Shown here piece after piece: positions 8,624 through 17,656 of a DNA stretch of 33,273 nucleotides (within the stretch, counting starts at the first letter, position 1; the number at the start of each line of letters is the position of its first letter). The notes below the pieces were generated by a model. That model was given only the letters and a program-made list of their open reading frames with translations, made no database searches and was not told the origin of the DNA. Location of the stretch: positions 1-33,273 of the forward strand of contig JANQPE010000115.1 in the NCBI GenBank assembly GCA_028289565.1. The letters run 5' to 3'. Position numbers and translations under genes: made by a program. The DNA comes from Parerythrobacter sp. (lineage in GTDB: Bacteria > Pseudomonadota > Alphaproteobacteria > Sphingomonadales > Sphingomonadaceae).

Positions 8624-9007
8624 TCAATCACCAGTGCGCGATGTACTGGCGGGAAGTTCACAATCCGCATCTTTTGCCGCTCTCTCATCCCGGGCTTCGG
8701 AATCGTTCTCACCCGACTCGTCGTTATGTATCGTGGCGCCGTCCGCAGCGGGTAACGGGGTCATTTCGGTTTCAGGATGATCCGCCATCACTTGCGCATT
8801 GCGATCGCGCCACTTCTTTTCCGTTTCTTCCATCTCGGCCTCGCGCACCATCGCGTCGAGCCCGGTGCGAAAATGGCTGGAAACGCGCCGTACCTTGCCG
8901 ATCCAGCGCCCTGCCGTGCGCAAGGCGAGAGGCATGTCCTTGGGCCCGATAACGAGCACCGCGACAATCACCAGGACGAGGAGTTCAGTGGCGCCGATAT
9001 CGAACAT
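8624..9007 (-). CDS. tatB: TatB, Sec-independent translocase subunit
   Basis: A 127-residue protein with the TatA/B layout: a short N-terminal helix (MFDIGATELLVLVIVAVLVIGP), a hinge, an amphipathic helix (residues about 22-55) and a long, charged, acidic, disordered tail. Glu8 in the membrane helix and the GPKDMP hinge are TatB-type. It forms the TatBC receptor complex for folded twin-arginine substrates. It starts with ATG 27 bp after the tatA stop, and its own stop lies 2 bp before the chosen tatC start. The tail is variable in this family, so its composition is not a concern. Confidence 0.95.
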   Translation of the reverse strand: MFDIGATELLVLVIVAVLVIGPKDMPLALRTAGRWIGKVRRVSSHFRTGLDAMVREAEMEETEKKWRDRNAQVMADHPETEMTPLPAADGATIHNDESGENDSEARDERAAKDADCELPASTSRTGD

Positions 9008-9034
9008 GGTTCCTGCGCCGTTGCGCCTTTCGCG

Positions 9035-9286
9035 TCAGTTCGAGTTGCTATCCCGATCGGCAGGAGCCGTATCTTTCGCCGTTTCGCCGGCGGACCCGGC
9101 ATCATGCGAGGGGCCTTCAATCTGGCCCGAGGGCTTGGAATCGCCCTCGCCTTCCTCATTCATGCCTTTCTTGAAACTGCTGATCCCCTTGCCAAAATCA
9201 CCCATCATTTCGGAAATACGGCCCCGCCCGAACAGCACCAGGACGACAACGGCAATGATGGCAATCTGCCAGACACTAAGACCCAT
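9035..9286 (-). CDS. tatA: TatA, pore-forming twin-arginine translocase subunit
   Basis: An 83-residue protein with a single N-terminal membrane helix ([15 protein letters not shown]), the FGRGRI hinge, an amphipathic helix with [14 protein letters not shown], and a polar, acidic C-terminal tail. TatA polymerises on demand to let folded twin-arginine substrates cross the inner membrane. First of the tatABC set, it follows scpB with a gap of about 60 bp. Short length and the Phe-Gly hinge separate it from tatB. Confidence 0.95.
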   Translation of the reverse strand: MGLSVWQIAIIAVVVLVLFGRGRISEMMGDFGKGISSFKKGMNEEGEGDSKPSGQIEGPSHDAGSAGETAKDTAPADRDSNSN

Positions 9287-9347
9287 GGGACTACTTTCGT
9301 TCTATTGACCGACCGCCAATATAGGCCTGCATGCGGGCAAGCGCCAG

Positions 9348-10022
9348 TCAGGTCGTCGAATCGGCGGAAAATTCCTCCTCACCGGCCGTAGAGCGAGGCA
9401 TTTGCGGTTCGACAGTGTCGGCTGCCTTTCCGGCTTCTTTTTCCATAACTTTCCGTTCTTCGACCAATGCATCATAGGCATCGTCCACCGGATCGAGCAG
9501 GCCTGCAGCTCGCAGTTCGTCCATCCCCGGCAGATCGCGGCGCGTTTCGAGGCCGAAATGCCGGAGGAACTCCGCAGTAGTTGCATAGATCACCGGGCGG
9601 CCGGGCACCTCGCGGCGGCCGGCAATGCGGACCCAGCCGGCCTCCATCAGCACATCGAGCGTGCCCTTGGCTGTCTGGACCCCGCGGATGGATTCGATTT
9701 CCGCGCGGCTTACGGGTTCGTGATAAGCGACAATCGCCAGTACTTCGGTCGCCGCACGCGACAAGCGGCGAACCTGTTCGCGTTCGCGACGCAGCAAATG
9801 GGCCAGATCGGGCGCCGTTTCGAAATGCCAGCGCTTGCCCCGTTCGACCAGGGCGATACCGCGATCGCCATAGTGATCCGAGAGGCTGCGCAGCACGCCG
9901 CGAATGGCACCTGCATCCGCATCGCCGAGATGGCCGGCCAGCGCTTCCACCGTCATCGGCTCTTCGGCGGCGAACAATGTCGCCTCGACGGCCCGCTCCA
10001 GATCGTCGATCGTGCCGCTCAT
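9348..10022 (-). CDS. scpB: ScpB, segregation and condensation protein B
   Basis: A 224-residue winged-helix protein that pairs as a dimer on the ScpA kleisin of the SMC-ScpAB condensin and helps organise and segregate the chromosome. Typical ScpB segments are ERAVEATLFAAEEPMT near the N-terminus, TEVLAIVAYHEPVSRAEIE in the middle and GTLDVLMEAGWVRIAGRR in the second winged helix. A 50-residue charged tail follows. The ATG overlaps the scpA stop by four bases (ATGA), so the two subunits are likely made in a coupled way. tatA follows after about 60 bp. Confidence 0.95.
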   Translation of the reverse strand: MSGTIDDLERAVEATLFAAEEPMTVEALAGHLGDADAGAIRGVLRSLSDHYGDRGIALVERGKRWHFETAPDLAHLLRREREQVRRLSRAATEVLAIVAYHEPVSRAEIESIRGVQTAKGTLDVLMEAGWVRIAGRREVPGRPVIYATTAEFLRHFGLETRRDLPGMDELRAAGLLDPVDDAYDALVEERKVMEKEAGKAADTVEPQMPRSTAGEEEFSADSTT

Positions 10023-10825
10023 ACCGGGATCCTCCGCATACGCATGGGACCGAAAGTTTCCTCTTGGGCCAGTTCCGCCTTGCCAAGCCGGGCAAGCTCA
10101 AGCGCAGCCACGAAACTCGATGCCATGGCGGAACGACGCAGGTGGGGGTCGGCACCGTCCGGCAGAAATTCCTCGAGGCGCATCCAGTCGAGAGACATCC
10201 CCAGCATCGCCGATACGCGCTCAAGCGCGCTCTCAAGCGTCATGACAGGGCGTTCGCGCACCAAATGAATAGCCGGCGCATTACGCGCCTTGACCTGGCC
10301 ATAGGCCTGAACGAGACCATACCAGTCACAGGTCCACTTGATCTTGCGGTCGGTTCGCAGCCCTTCGGGTGCGCCGCGCAGGAATACATCCCGTCCGACC
10401 CGGTCGCGTGCCATCAGGCGGGCTGCTGCCTCGCGCATCGCGCCCAACCTCTGAAGCCGCAATTGCAACCGCAGCGCAAGCTCCTCCGCGCTCGGATCTT
10501 CCTGCTCTTCCCTAGGTAGAAGCATAGACGATTTGAGAAACGCCAGCCACGCCGCCATCACCAGATAATCGGCCGCCAGTTCGAGCCGCAGCGCCTCGGC
10601 GCGTTCGATGTAATCGAGATACTGATCGACCAGTGCCAGTATCGAAATCGATCGCAGATCGACCTTCTGCCGCCGCGCCAGATCGAGCAGCAAGTCAAGC
10701 GGCCCTTCCCACCCGTCAAGTTCGAGATAGAGTGCACTATCCTCCGCCTGAGCGGATGCCGGGCCGTCCCATCCGGCGCCTGCCTCGTCGGCAGAGAGAT
10801 CGAACAACTGGCCGTCGTCGGTCAC
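10019..10825 (-). CDS. scpA: ScpA, kleisin subunit of the SMC condensin
   Basis: A 268-residue kleisin that bridges the SMC heads. The N-terminal SMC-neck-binding region contains the family signature WEGPLDLLLDLARRQKVDL, followed by the long helix with DQYLDYIERAEAL and a C-terminal winged helix. The start is GTG at 10825, overlapping the nagZ stop as GTGA. A longer reading frame extends 29 codons upstream, but that part lies inside nagZ and has no kleisin character. The scpA stop in turn overlaps the scpB start. The result is nagZ, scpA and scpB tied together by two 4-bp overlaps. Confidence 0.94.
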   Translation of the reverse strand: MTDDGQLFDLSADEAGAGWDGPASAQAEDSALYLELDGWEGPLDLLLDLARRQKVDLRSISILALVDQYLDYIERAEALRLELAADYLVMAAWLAFLKSSMLLPREEQEDPSAEELALRLQLRLQRLGAMREAAARLMARDRVGRDVFLRGAPEGLRTDRKIKWTCDWYGLVQAYGQVKARNAPAIHLVRERPVMTLESALERVSAMLGMSLDWMRLEEFLPDGADPHLRRSAMASSFVAALELARLGKAELAQEETFGPMRMRRIPV

Positions 10826-11841
10826 GCAGCCTCTCCCACCATTGTCAGCAGGCTGTCCCGTTTGGCGAGCAAGGTCTGCTTGTCGCCCGGATCTTCCGAC
10901 ACTTCGGCGCAAGACAACGCTCTGTCGAGCCGCTCAAAACCTTTCGCGGACAGCTCCGGCAGCCGTTCGGCGATACCGACCATATCATCCAGTCTCGCCC
11001 AGCAATTCAACACTATGTCGCAACCGGCAGCGATTGCCTGATACGCACGCTCGGGCACACTGCCGGTCAAGGCCCGCATATCGATATCATCGGACAGCAG
11101 CAGTCCATCGAAACCGATCCTGCCGCGGATGATCTCGCGGATGACGAATTCGGAAAGCGTTGCCGGGTTCTCGGCATCCCAGGCAGTAAAACGGATATGC
11201 GCACTCATCCCGATCGGAGCATCGGCCAACGCCTGGAACGGCGCGATATCGATTTCCAGGCCTTCCTCCGGCACATCGACGACAGGCAATTCCTTATGGC
11301 TGTCCGCCGTCGCTCTCCCATGACCGGGCATGTGCTTGAGGCAGCCCGCGACGCCCGCGCGCGCCAGCCCGTCCAATACCGCACGCCCCAAGGCCGCCAC
11401 CTGCATCGGGTCGCTGCCGAGCGCGCGATCACCGATGGCATCGTCGGTCTCGGGCCGCCTTACATCGAACGGCGCATGATAATCGACGGTAATCCCCGCT
11501 TCGGCCAGTTCGAGCCCCATCGCATACGCATTTACCCGTGCGGCCTCGATGGCCGATGCGGGAGCCGTACGATAAAGCCGATCGAACACTTCCCCTGCCG
11601 GGAAAGACGACCATTCGGGTGGCTTCATGCGTACTACGCGCCCCCCTTCCTGGTCGATCGAGACCAGAAGGCGGTCACGACCATGAATTTCTCTCAGGGA
11701 ATCAGTCAGTTGTCGTAACTGCTCCTTATCCACGCAATTGCGTGCGAACAGGATATAGCCCGCCGGATCGGCGTCGCGAAAGAAGTCGCGCTCGTCATCA
11801 TTGAGCGTGGCACCGTCAATGCCGAAGATCGCGGGCGTCAT
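10822..11841 (-). CDS. nagZ: NagZ, beta-N-acetylhexosaminidase (GH3) of cell-wall recycling
   Basis: A 339-residue glycoside hydrolase family 3 enzyme that removes N-acetylglucosamine from anhydromuropeptides in the cytoplasm. The mobile-loop catalytic motif is intact: KHMPGHG at 169-175 and the D180-S-H182 pair. The nucleophile aspartate lies in LLSDDIDM (251/252). There is no signal peptide, as expected for the cytosolic Gram-negative form. The ATG at 11841 gives MTPAIFGIDG, starting directly with the first barrel strand; an in-frame GTG at 11871 would add ten unlikely residues. Its product feeds AmpR/AmpC-type signalling where those exist; none is seen here. Confidence 0.95.
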   Translation of the reverse strand: MTPAIFGIDGATLNDDERDFFRDADPAGYILFARNCVDKEQLRQLTDSLREIHGRDRLLVSIDQEGGRVVRMKPPEWSSFPAGEVFDRLYRTAPASAIEAARVNAYAMGLELAEAGITVDYHAPFDVRRPETDDAIGDRALGSDPMQVAALGRAVLDGLARAGVAGCLKHMPGHGRATADSHKELPVVDVPEEGLEIDIAPFQALADAPIGMSAHIRFTAWDAENPATLSEFVIREIIRGRIGFDGLLLSDDIDMRALTGSVPERAYQAIAAGCDIVLNCWARLDDMVGIAERLPELSAKGFERLDRALSCAEVSEDPGDKQTLLAKRDSLLTMVGEAA

Positions 11842-11934
11842 GGAATGAGAATCGCACCAATGCGCGCCCACCGCAAGCGTCGCGACAAGCGCCGATGTGG
11901 ATAGGTTATCGCCCGATAAGGCAGGTTTGCGGGC

Positions 11935-12687
11935 TTACTGCTTCACCTGACACGCAACGCCGTCTGCCTTCAGGGCATTGCATAGCTTGCGTGCCGCTGC
12001 GGCATCGCCTGTAACCGCCTGCAGGCGATAGACGGTACCGATATCGGCCTGCCCTTCCTGGATACGGTATCTGAACCCCTGGAGCGCAGACGTCTGCCTG
12101 GTAAGCTTGGCCCAACCCCGCTGCGCACCCGCACGCGAGGAATAGGCTCCGACCTGGACGCCAACGCTACCGGATCCCGATGCCGCACTGGCCGACAAAC
12201 CGGAAGAGGCGGTTGTTCCTGCTGAATTGCGTGCACCAGCAACATCGACACCGGACTCGGGCGTGTTGCCATCGGCGAGCCGCCCTTCGCGCGTCTGCCC
12301 TTCACCAACCGCAGGAGCGACATCGCCGGTTCCTTCGGCCACCTGGCCGCCCGGATCGTCGGGTTTTTCCTTATACGGACCCTCGGGCGCTTCTATCGTG
12401 CTGCCATCGGCAACCAGGTCGGGATCGGACCCGCGATTGCCGAAATACCATATTCCGCCGATGATCGCCGCCAGCGCGAGAAGACCGAGTATCGCGAAAC
12501 CGATTACCCGCCCGGTATCCACGCTTTCGTCTTCATCCTCGTAATCGCCCGATTCGAGCCATGGCAGGCGCTCTTCCTCGTCCAGCGCGAGTTCTTCCGT
12601 CTCGAGAGCCTCCTCGCCAACCCCGGCCTCCGATGTTTCAACATCCTCGCCGCCATCGCGATCATTGCCCTCGATCGCCATCATCAT
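11935..12687 (-). CDS. SPOR-domain membrane protein (septal peptidoglycan-binding type)
   Basis: A 250-residue bitopic protein. Residues about 1-58 are highly acidic and cytoplasmic (LETEELALDEEERLPWLES). One membrane helix follows (GRVIGFAILGLLALAAIIGGIWYF), then a low-complexity Gly/Ser/Ala/Pro linker, and a C-terminal SPOR domain (about 175-250, GSVGVQVGAYSSRAGAQRG to the end). SPOR domains bind denuded glycan strands at the division septum. The start region has three ATGs in a row (12687, 12684, 12681) and the first overlaps the argS stop as TGATG; the GAGGAG closing argS serves as ribosome site. The C-terminal domain has cysteines in KLCNAL and VACQV, possibly a disulfide. It belongs to the argS-SPOR-nagZ-scpAB-tatABC run. 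Confidence 0.88.
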   Translation of the reverse strand: MMMAIEGNDRDGGEDVETSEAGVGEEALETEELALDEEERLPWLESGDYEDEDESVDTGRVIGFAILGLLALAAIIGGIWYFGNRGSDPDLVADGSTIEAPEGPYKEKPDDPGGQVAEGTGDVAPAVGEGQTREGRLADGNTPESGVDVAGARNSAGTTASSGLSASAASGSGSVGVQVGAYSSRAGAQRGWAKLTRQTSALQGFRYRIQEGQADIGTVYRLQAVTGDAAAARKLCNALKADGVACQVKQ

Positions 12688-14450
12688 CACATCTCCTCGA
12701 CCGCCTCTACGCCCAGCAGGGAGAAACCATTACGAATTACCTGCCCTATCTGCTCGGCAAGGAAAAGCCTTGCTCTGGTCAAATCGCGATTCTGTGCCAC
12801 GATGAAGCGTTTTTCGAGGTTATCGTTGCCAAGATTCCAAAAAGCATGGAGCTCGGCGGCCAGATCATAGAGAAAAAAGGCGATTCTGTGCGGCTCGCGG
12901 GCCTTGGCGGCGGCTTCGACAATCCGCGGAAATTGCGCTGCTTGCCTGACAAGCGCGATTTCCTCTGCTCCCAGCAGGTCAAGCCTGTCCGCGGAAGGCA
13001 CCAAATCCTCGGCAGCCGCCTTGCGCAACGTCGAGCTGATCCGCGCATGAGCATATTGGACATAAAAGACCGGATTGTCCTTTGATGCCTCGACGACCTT
13101 GGCGAAATCGAATTCCATCTGCGCTTCGGGCTTGCGGGTCAACATGGTGAACCGAACAACATCCTTGCCAACTTCGCGCACGACATCGGCCAGGGTAACG
13201 AAATTGCCCGAACGCTTGGACATCCTTACCGGCTCACCGTCACGCATGAGCTGAACCATCTGGACCAGCTTGATATCGAACGGGATCGGCTTACCCTCTC
13301 CTTCCGACAGCGCTGCCACGGCGGCCTTGATCCGCTTGACCGTACCGGTGTGATCCGCGCCCCAGATATTGATCAGCGCATCGACTTTTTCGGCCTTCTG
13401 CATGTGATAAGCCAGATCGGCACCGAAATAGGTCCATTCTCCGTCCGATTTCCTGATCGGCCGGTCCTGATCATCGCCGAATTTCGTAGAGCGGAACAGC
13501 GGCAGTTCGACCGGTTCCCAGTCTTCGGGAGGGGTCTTGCCCTTGGGTGCCTCGAGCACACCGTCATAGACAAGGTCGTGCTTGCGCAACCATTTTTCGG
13601 CTTCTTCGGGCTTGCGTGCAGTCTGCAATGCCGCCTCGGATGCGAATTCGTCATGGTGAATGCCGAGCATGGCCAGATCGGCCTTGATCAGTTCCATCAT
13701 CGCCTCGACCGCATGCATGCGGAAAGCCTGCAGCCACTCTTCTTCCGGCGCCTCGGCGAAACGGTCGCCCAGCTCCCGGGCCAGCTTTTCTCCGGCCGGC
13801 TTCAGATACTCGCCTGGATAAAGCCCTTCGGGAATGGCGCCGATGTCTTCACCCAACGCCTCCCGGTATCTAAGATGTGCCGAACGCGCGAGAACATCGA
13901 CCTGCCCGCCCGCGTCGTTGACATAATATTCGCGTACAACCGTATGGCCGGCGAATTCGAGCAGCGCTGCCAGCGCATCGCCCACTACCGCTCCACGGCA
14001 ATGCCCCATATGCATCGGGCCTGTCGGGTTGGCGGAAACATACTCGACATTGACGGTCGACCCGGAACCTAGCGTCGAGCGTCCATAATCGTTGCCAAGC
14101 ACCTTTACGGCCGCGAGTTCGGCCAGCCAGGCACTGTCCGACAGGCGCAGGTTGATAAAGCCCGGTCCGGCTATCTCGGCCGATTCAACCACGGGATCGG
14201 CGGCAATCTTCTCGACGATCTTGCCCGCCAATTCGCGCGGATTGGTCTTCGCCTGCCTGGCTAGGACCATTGCGGCATTGGTCGCCAGATCGCCATGGCT
14301 GGCATCGCGCGGCGGCTCAACCGTCACGTTTTCGCGGGGTGATCCGGCCGGCAACGCCCCCTCGGCCTCAAGTGCGGACAAAACGGCATCGACCTTGCCG
14401 GCAAAGCGGGAGTGGATCGTCTTGCTATCGGCGGTTTCGTTATCGGACAT
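12687..14450 (-). CDS. argS: Arginyl-tRNA synthetase
   Basis: A 587-residue class I aminoacyl-tRNA synthetase. The N-terminal Add1 domain (about 10-115) contacts the tRNA D-loop. The HIGH-type motif is HMGH at 147-150 in NPTGPMHMGHCRG; the KMSKS-type motif is MSKRSG at 410-415. The C-terminal all-helical DALR anticodon-binding domain follows and ends EAVEEM. ATG 14450 (MSDNETADSK) is chosen over a non-homologous 12-residue extension. The gene heads the long minus-strand run down to tatC. I see no leader peptide or T-box upstream; only about 60 bp separate it from the lipoprotein gene. Confidence 0.97.
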   Translation of the reverse strand: MSDNETADSKTIHSRFAGKVDAVLSALEAEGALPAGSPRENVTVEPPRDASHGDLATNAAMVLARQAKTNPRELAGKIVEKIAADPVVESAEIAGPGFINLRLSDSAWLAELAAVKVLGNDYGRSTLGSGSTVNVEYVSANPTGPMHMGHCRGAVVGDALAALLEFAGHTVVREYYVNDAGGQVDVLARSAHLRYREALGEDIGAIPEGLYPGEYLKPAGEKLARELGDRFAEAPEEEWLQAFRMHAVEAMMELIKADLAMLGIHHDEFASEAALQTARKPEEAEKWLRKHDLVYDGVLEAPKGKTPPEDWEPVELPLFRSTKFGDDQDRPIRKSDGEWTYFGADLAYHMQKAEKVDALINIWGADHTGTVKRIKAAVAALSEGEGKPIPFDIKLVQMVQLMRDGEPVRMSKRSGNFVTLADVVREVGKDVVRFTMLTRKPEAQMEFDFAKVVEASKDNPVFYVQYAHARISSTLRKAAAEDLVPSADRLDLLGAEEIALVRQAAQFPRIVEAAAKAREPHRIAFFLYDLAAELHAFWNLGNDNLEKRFIVAQNRDLTRARLFLAEQIGQVIRNGFSLLGVEAVEEM

Positions 14451-14510
14451 GGGCGGCGCGGTTAGACGAATTGCGCGAAAGCGCAAGCATGCGGCCTTGG
14501 CAGAGGCCGG

Positions 14511-15161
14511 CTAGCGCGTAGCGTTATAGGCCAGTTGCTGTTCATTGAGCTGGAAACCGATCAGCAACTCGAAATTGGCCCGCGCAAGCGCTGCACGTAC
14601 CTGCGGATCAGCCAGCGGATCGAGCGCGGCATCGGGATCTCCCGGCTTGCGGCGACGTGTGATCCGTTCGCGAATATCCTGCGACAGCGTGGCCGCGCTG
14701 CGATCCACGAAAGCACCGGCCATCCCGCGGCCTTGCGCCCGTTCCTGCCCATCCGCGAAATCGATGACCACGGTACCGATACGCTTGGCCTGCACGGCCG
14801 TTCCGCCCCGCAGGATGGTTGAAAAATAGGGCAATTCCACGCGCCGTGCACCGCGCGTATCCGTGCGGCGCGCCAGGACGTCGAAACTGGCTTCGGAATA
14901 AATCCGCTCACCGCTCTCGTTGCAGGTGCTGCGCAGGTTCGTGATCGTGGCGGTTACATCCATGTTGCCGGCGGTTTGCGGTCCTGCGCTGCGAAACGTG
15001 GTGACATCGCCGGTATAGTCGGGAATCCCGACCGCCGGACAGGCAGTCCGCACCGCCGTGATGCCTACACCTTGGCTGACAACGATTTCACCTTCGCTGG
15101 CGCATCCGGTTGCAACGGCAGCAACAGCGACAACTGCAAGCAGGCGGCGGCTGGGCATCAT
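14511..15161 (-). CDS. Lipoprotein of unknown function
   Basis: A 216-residue exported protein. Residues 1-18 are a hydrophobic signal (RRLLAVVAVAAVATGC) ending in a lipobox with Cys20, so the mature protein is probably a lipid-anchored outer- or inner-membrane lipoprotein. The mature part has two further cysteines, in RTACPAVG and RSTCNES, that could form a disulfide, and a C-terminal helical region with RRRKPGDPDAALDP. I recognise no catalytic motif. It starts with two ATGs in tandem and diverges from ispH with about 70 bp between them. It lies upstream of and in line with argS, so it could be co-transcribed. A conserved sphingomonad hypothetical protein is my best description. Confidence 0.78.
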   Translation of the reverse strand: MMPSRRLLAVVAVAAVATGCASEGEIVVSQGVGITAVRTACPAVGIPDYTGDVTTFRSAGPQTAGNMDVTATITNLRSTCNESGERIYSEASFDVLARRTDTRGARRVELPYFSTILRGGTAVQAKRIGTVVIDFADGQERAQGRGMAGAFVDRSAATLSQDIRERITRRRKPGDPDAALDPLADPQVRAALARANFELLIGFQLNEQQLAYNATR

Positions 15162-15231
15162 TCAAACGTTCCTTACACTATCCTTCGCGACGCCCTAGCG
15201 GCGCTTGCGGCAAAGCGCTAGAGGCGCGCAT

Positions 15232-16206
15232 ATGAATGCCCCATTGCACAAGTTGGTCAAGGGTGAGAAGCGTCCCGCCCTCACCCTGCTGATTGCCGCG
15301 CCGCGCGGTTTCTGCGCCGGAGTGGACCGGGCGATCGAGATCGTCGAACGTGCCATCGAACGCTACGGCCCGCCAGTCTACGTCCGTCACGAAATCGTTC
15401 ACAACCGCTATGTGGTCGACACCCTACGGGAAAAAGGCGCGGTTTTCGTGGAAGAACTGGACGAAGTGCCCGACGATGCACCGGTCGTCTTCAGCGCGCA
15501 CGGAGTGCCGAAATCGGTGCCCGCAGAAGCCCGGCGCCGCGGGCTTGGCTATCTCGACGCCACCTGCCCGCTGGTCAGCAAGGTCCATCGCCAGGCGGAA
15601 CGCCAGATCGAGAAGGGACGACACATAATCTTCGTCGGCCACGCAGGGCATCCGGAGGTAATCGGCACCATGGGTCAGGTACCCGAGGGCCAGATGACGC
15701 TGGTCGAAACGGTTGAGGATGTCGAGAGGCTCGGTTTCGCCGGCGATGCGGACTTGTCGTTCCTGACGCAGACCACCCTGTCGGTGGACGATACCGCGGA
15801 AATCGTCATCGCCCTTAAAAAGAAGTATCCGCAAATCGTAGGCCCCAAGGCGGAAGACATCTGCTACGCCACGTCGAACCGCCAGTCTGCAGTGAAACGG
15901 ATCGCCCCTGATAGCGATCTCGTGCTTGTGATCGGCGCACCGAACAGCTCCAATTCCTTGCGGCTGGTCGAAGTGGCCGAGCGATGCGACACCGATGCGA
16001 AACTGATCCAGCGCGCCGAGGATATCGATCCCGACTGGCTCGAAAATGTCGATACTGTCGGGTTGACGGCGGGAGCATCGGCCCCGGAAAAGCTGGTTCG
16101 TGAAGTGGTCGAACAGCTCTCGCAATGGCGCGAGGTCGAAGAACGCACTCTTGTATCAGCCGAGGAAAAAATGGTTTTCAAACTTCCACGGCAACTGACC
16201 GAATAA
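15232..16206 (+). CDS. ispH: IspH, 4-hydroxy-3-methylbut-2-enyl diphosphate reductase
   Basis: A 324-residue [4Fe-4S] enzyme that catalyses the last step of the MEP isoprenoid pathway, giving IPP and DMAPP. The three cluster cysteines are C28 (APRGFCAGV), C112 (DATCPLV) and C211 ([11 protein letters not shown]). Substrate-binding histidines lie in HEIVHN (H53, H57) and HAGHPEV, and E142 in the latter is the proton relay. The SNSL-type diphosphate loop is [13 protein letters not shown] 15232 (MNAPLHK) is preferred over an upstream in-frame start at 15205. thrB follows after 10 bp and rnhA after it, the usual alphaproteobacterial order. Confidence 0.97.
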   Translation: MNAPLHKLVKGEKRPALTLLIAAPRGFCAGVDRAIEIVERAIERYGPPVYVRHEIVHNRYVVDTLREKGAVFVEELDEVPDDAPVVFSAHGVPKSVPAEARRRGLGYLDATCPLVSKVHRQAERQIEKGRHIIFVGHAGHPEVIGTMGQVPEGQMTLVETVEDVERLGFAGDADLSFLTQTTLSVDDTAEIVIALKKKYPQIVGPKAEDICYATSNRQSAVKRIAPDSDLVLVIGAPNSSNSLRLVEVAERCDTDAKLIQRAEDIDPDWLENVDTVGLTAGASAPEKLVREVVEQLSQWREVEERTLVSAEEKMVFKLPRQLTE

Positions 16207-16216
16207 AGAGCGATAC

Positions 16217-17176
16217 TTGGCAGTCTATACCCATCTCGCCGCGGAACAACTGGCCGAGTTGATCCATCATTACGATGTCGGGGATCTTCGCTCGGCAAAA
16301 GGTATCGCCGAAGGTGTATCGAACAGCAACTGGCTGATCGAAACCACACAGGGCCGTTTCATTCTGACGATGTACGAACGGCGGATCCGGACCGGGGATT
16401 TGCCCTTTTTCCTTGGCCTGCTCGATCACTTGTCGGCGAAGGGATGCCGCGTTCCACGCACGATACACGATCGCGACGGGGCCGCCTGGCGGATGGTCGA
16501 TGGCAAGGCGGTGGCCTTGATCGAGTTCTTGCCCGGCGTCTCTCCCGACCGGCCCACGCCAGCCCAGGCCTGTGCCGTCGGAGAAGCTCTTGCCTCGGTG
16601 CATCTCGCATCGTCGGATTTCGCCGCATCGCGCGAGAACGATCTTCGCCCGCGTGATTGGAATGCATTGTTCAGGAAATGCGGGCCCGATAACCTGCGTC
16701 GGATTGACGACACCTTGCAGGCACTGGTCGACAAGCACATGCCTCGCTTGCTGAACGAATGGCCGCGGGCTCTCCCGACGACCAAGATTCATGCCGATCT
16801 GTTTCCCGATAACGTATTGATGTTGGGGGACAAGGTGTCGGGAATGATAGATTTCTACTTCGCCTGCGACGATTTCGCTGCTTACGATCTGGCAGTAACC
16901 CACGCTGCATGGAGTTTCTCAGGTGACGGCTCGGACTTCCGACCGGAGACCGGGGCGGCGCTGATCGCAGGATACGAAACGCTCCGCACGCTGTCTGAAG
17001 ACGAAACGCAGGCTTTACCGATACTTGCGCAAGGCGCTGCGGTACGATTTGCGGCCACTCGCGCATTCGACTGGATCGACACGCCGGACGACGCGCTTGT
17101 GGCCCGCAAGGACCCGATGGATTTCGTCAGGCGACTGGAATTCTACGCCGAAATGGGCGATCGGGTCTTTTCATAG
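16217..17176 (+). CDS. thrB: Homoserine kinase, aminoglycoside-phosphotransferase-fold (ThrB2) type
   Basis: A 319-residue kinase that phosphorylates homoserine on the way to threonine. It is not the GHMP-type ThrB of E. coli but the APH-fold form common in alphaproteobacteria. The catalytic loop HADLFPDN is at 192-199 and the metal-binding IDFYFACDD begins at 211. The start is a TTG at 16217, giving MAVYTHL, the conserved N-terminus of this family, with AAAGAG just upstream. It lies 10 bp after ispH and 27 bp before rnhA. Threonine made through this enzyme is the substrate of the IlvA encoded at 3264-4517. Confidence 0.94.
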   Translation: MAVYTHLAAEQLAELIHHYDVGDLRSAKGIAEGVSNSNWLIETTQGRFILTMYERRIRTGDLPFFLGLLDHLSAKGCRVPRTIHDRDGAAWRMVDGKAVALIEFLPGVSPDRPTPAQACAVGEALASVHLASSDFAASRENDLRPRDWNALFRKCGPDNLRRIDDTLQALVDKHMPRLLNEWPRALPTTKIHADLFPDNVLMLGDKVSGMIDFYFACDDFAAYDLAVTHAAWSFSGDGSDFRPETGAALIAGYETLRTLSEDETQALPILAQGAAVRFAATRAFDWIDTPDDALVARKDPMDFVRRLEFYAEMGDRVFS

Positions 17177-17203
17177 AGCCTATCGAAAGGCACTTGGAGT
17201 GCA

Positions 17204-17656
17204 ATGAAACGCGTTGAAATCTATACCGACGGTGCCTGCAAGGGCAACCCCGGCCCGGGCGGTTGGGGCGTGCTGCTGCGCATGGGCAAGCATGAGAAGG
17301 AGCTAAGCGGCGGCGAGCCGGAAACGACCAATAACCGTATGGAACTGACAGCCGCGATAAAGGGGCTTAGCGCATTGATCGAACCGTGCGAGGTCGATCT
17401 CTATTCAGACAGCAAATACGTCCTCGACGGCATGACCAAATGGATCGACGGATGGAAGAAGCGCGGTTGGAAGAATGCCAGCAAGAAACCCGTGCGCAAT
17501 GCCGACCTGTGGCATGAACTGATCGAGGCTTCAGCCGTGCATGAAGTCAATTGGCATTGGGTGAAAGGCCATGACGGCCATCCCGAAAACGAGCGGGCCG
17601 ACCAGCTGGCCAGCAATGCTGCCAACGAAGCCGGCCAGAACCCGGTTGAAGGTTAG
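17204..17656 (+). CDS. rnhA: Ribonuclease HI
   Basis: A 150-residue type 1 RNase H that cleaves the RNA strand of RNA-DNA hybrids such as R-loops and replication primers. The metal-binding DEDD set is complete: D9 ([12 protein letters not shown]), E47 (NNRMELTA), D69 (YSDSKYV) and D133 (ERADQLA), with the flexible-loop histidine in [10 protein letters not shown]. The basic handle region ([16 protein letters not shown]) typical of E. coli RNase HI is present. It is the third gene of ispH-thrB-rnhA. Its TAG stop directly abuts the TGA of the convergent YegP-like gene, with no base between them. Confidence 0.97.
   Translation: MKRVEIYTDGACKGNPGPGGWGVLLRMGKHEKELSGGEPETTNNRMELTAAIKGLSALIEPCEVDLYSDSKYVLDGMTKWIDGWKKRGWKNASKKPVRNADLWHELIEASAVHEVNWHWVKGHDGHPENERADQLASNAANEAGQNPVEG

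Noticed and set aside
10826-10912. 29-codon N-terminal extension of scpA
   Set aside because: It lies wholly within nagZ and lacks kleisin features; the GTG at 10825 with a GTGA overlap is the natural start.
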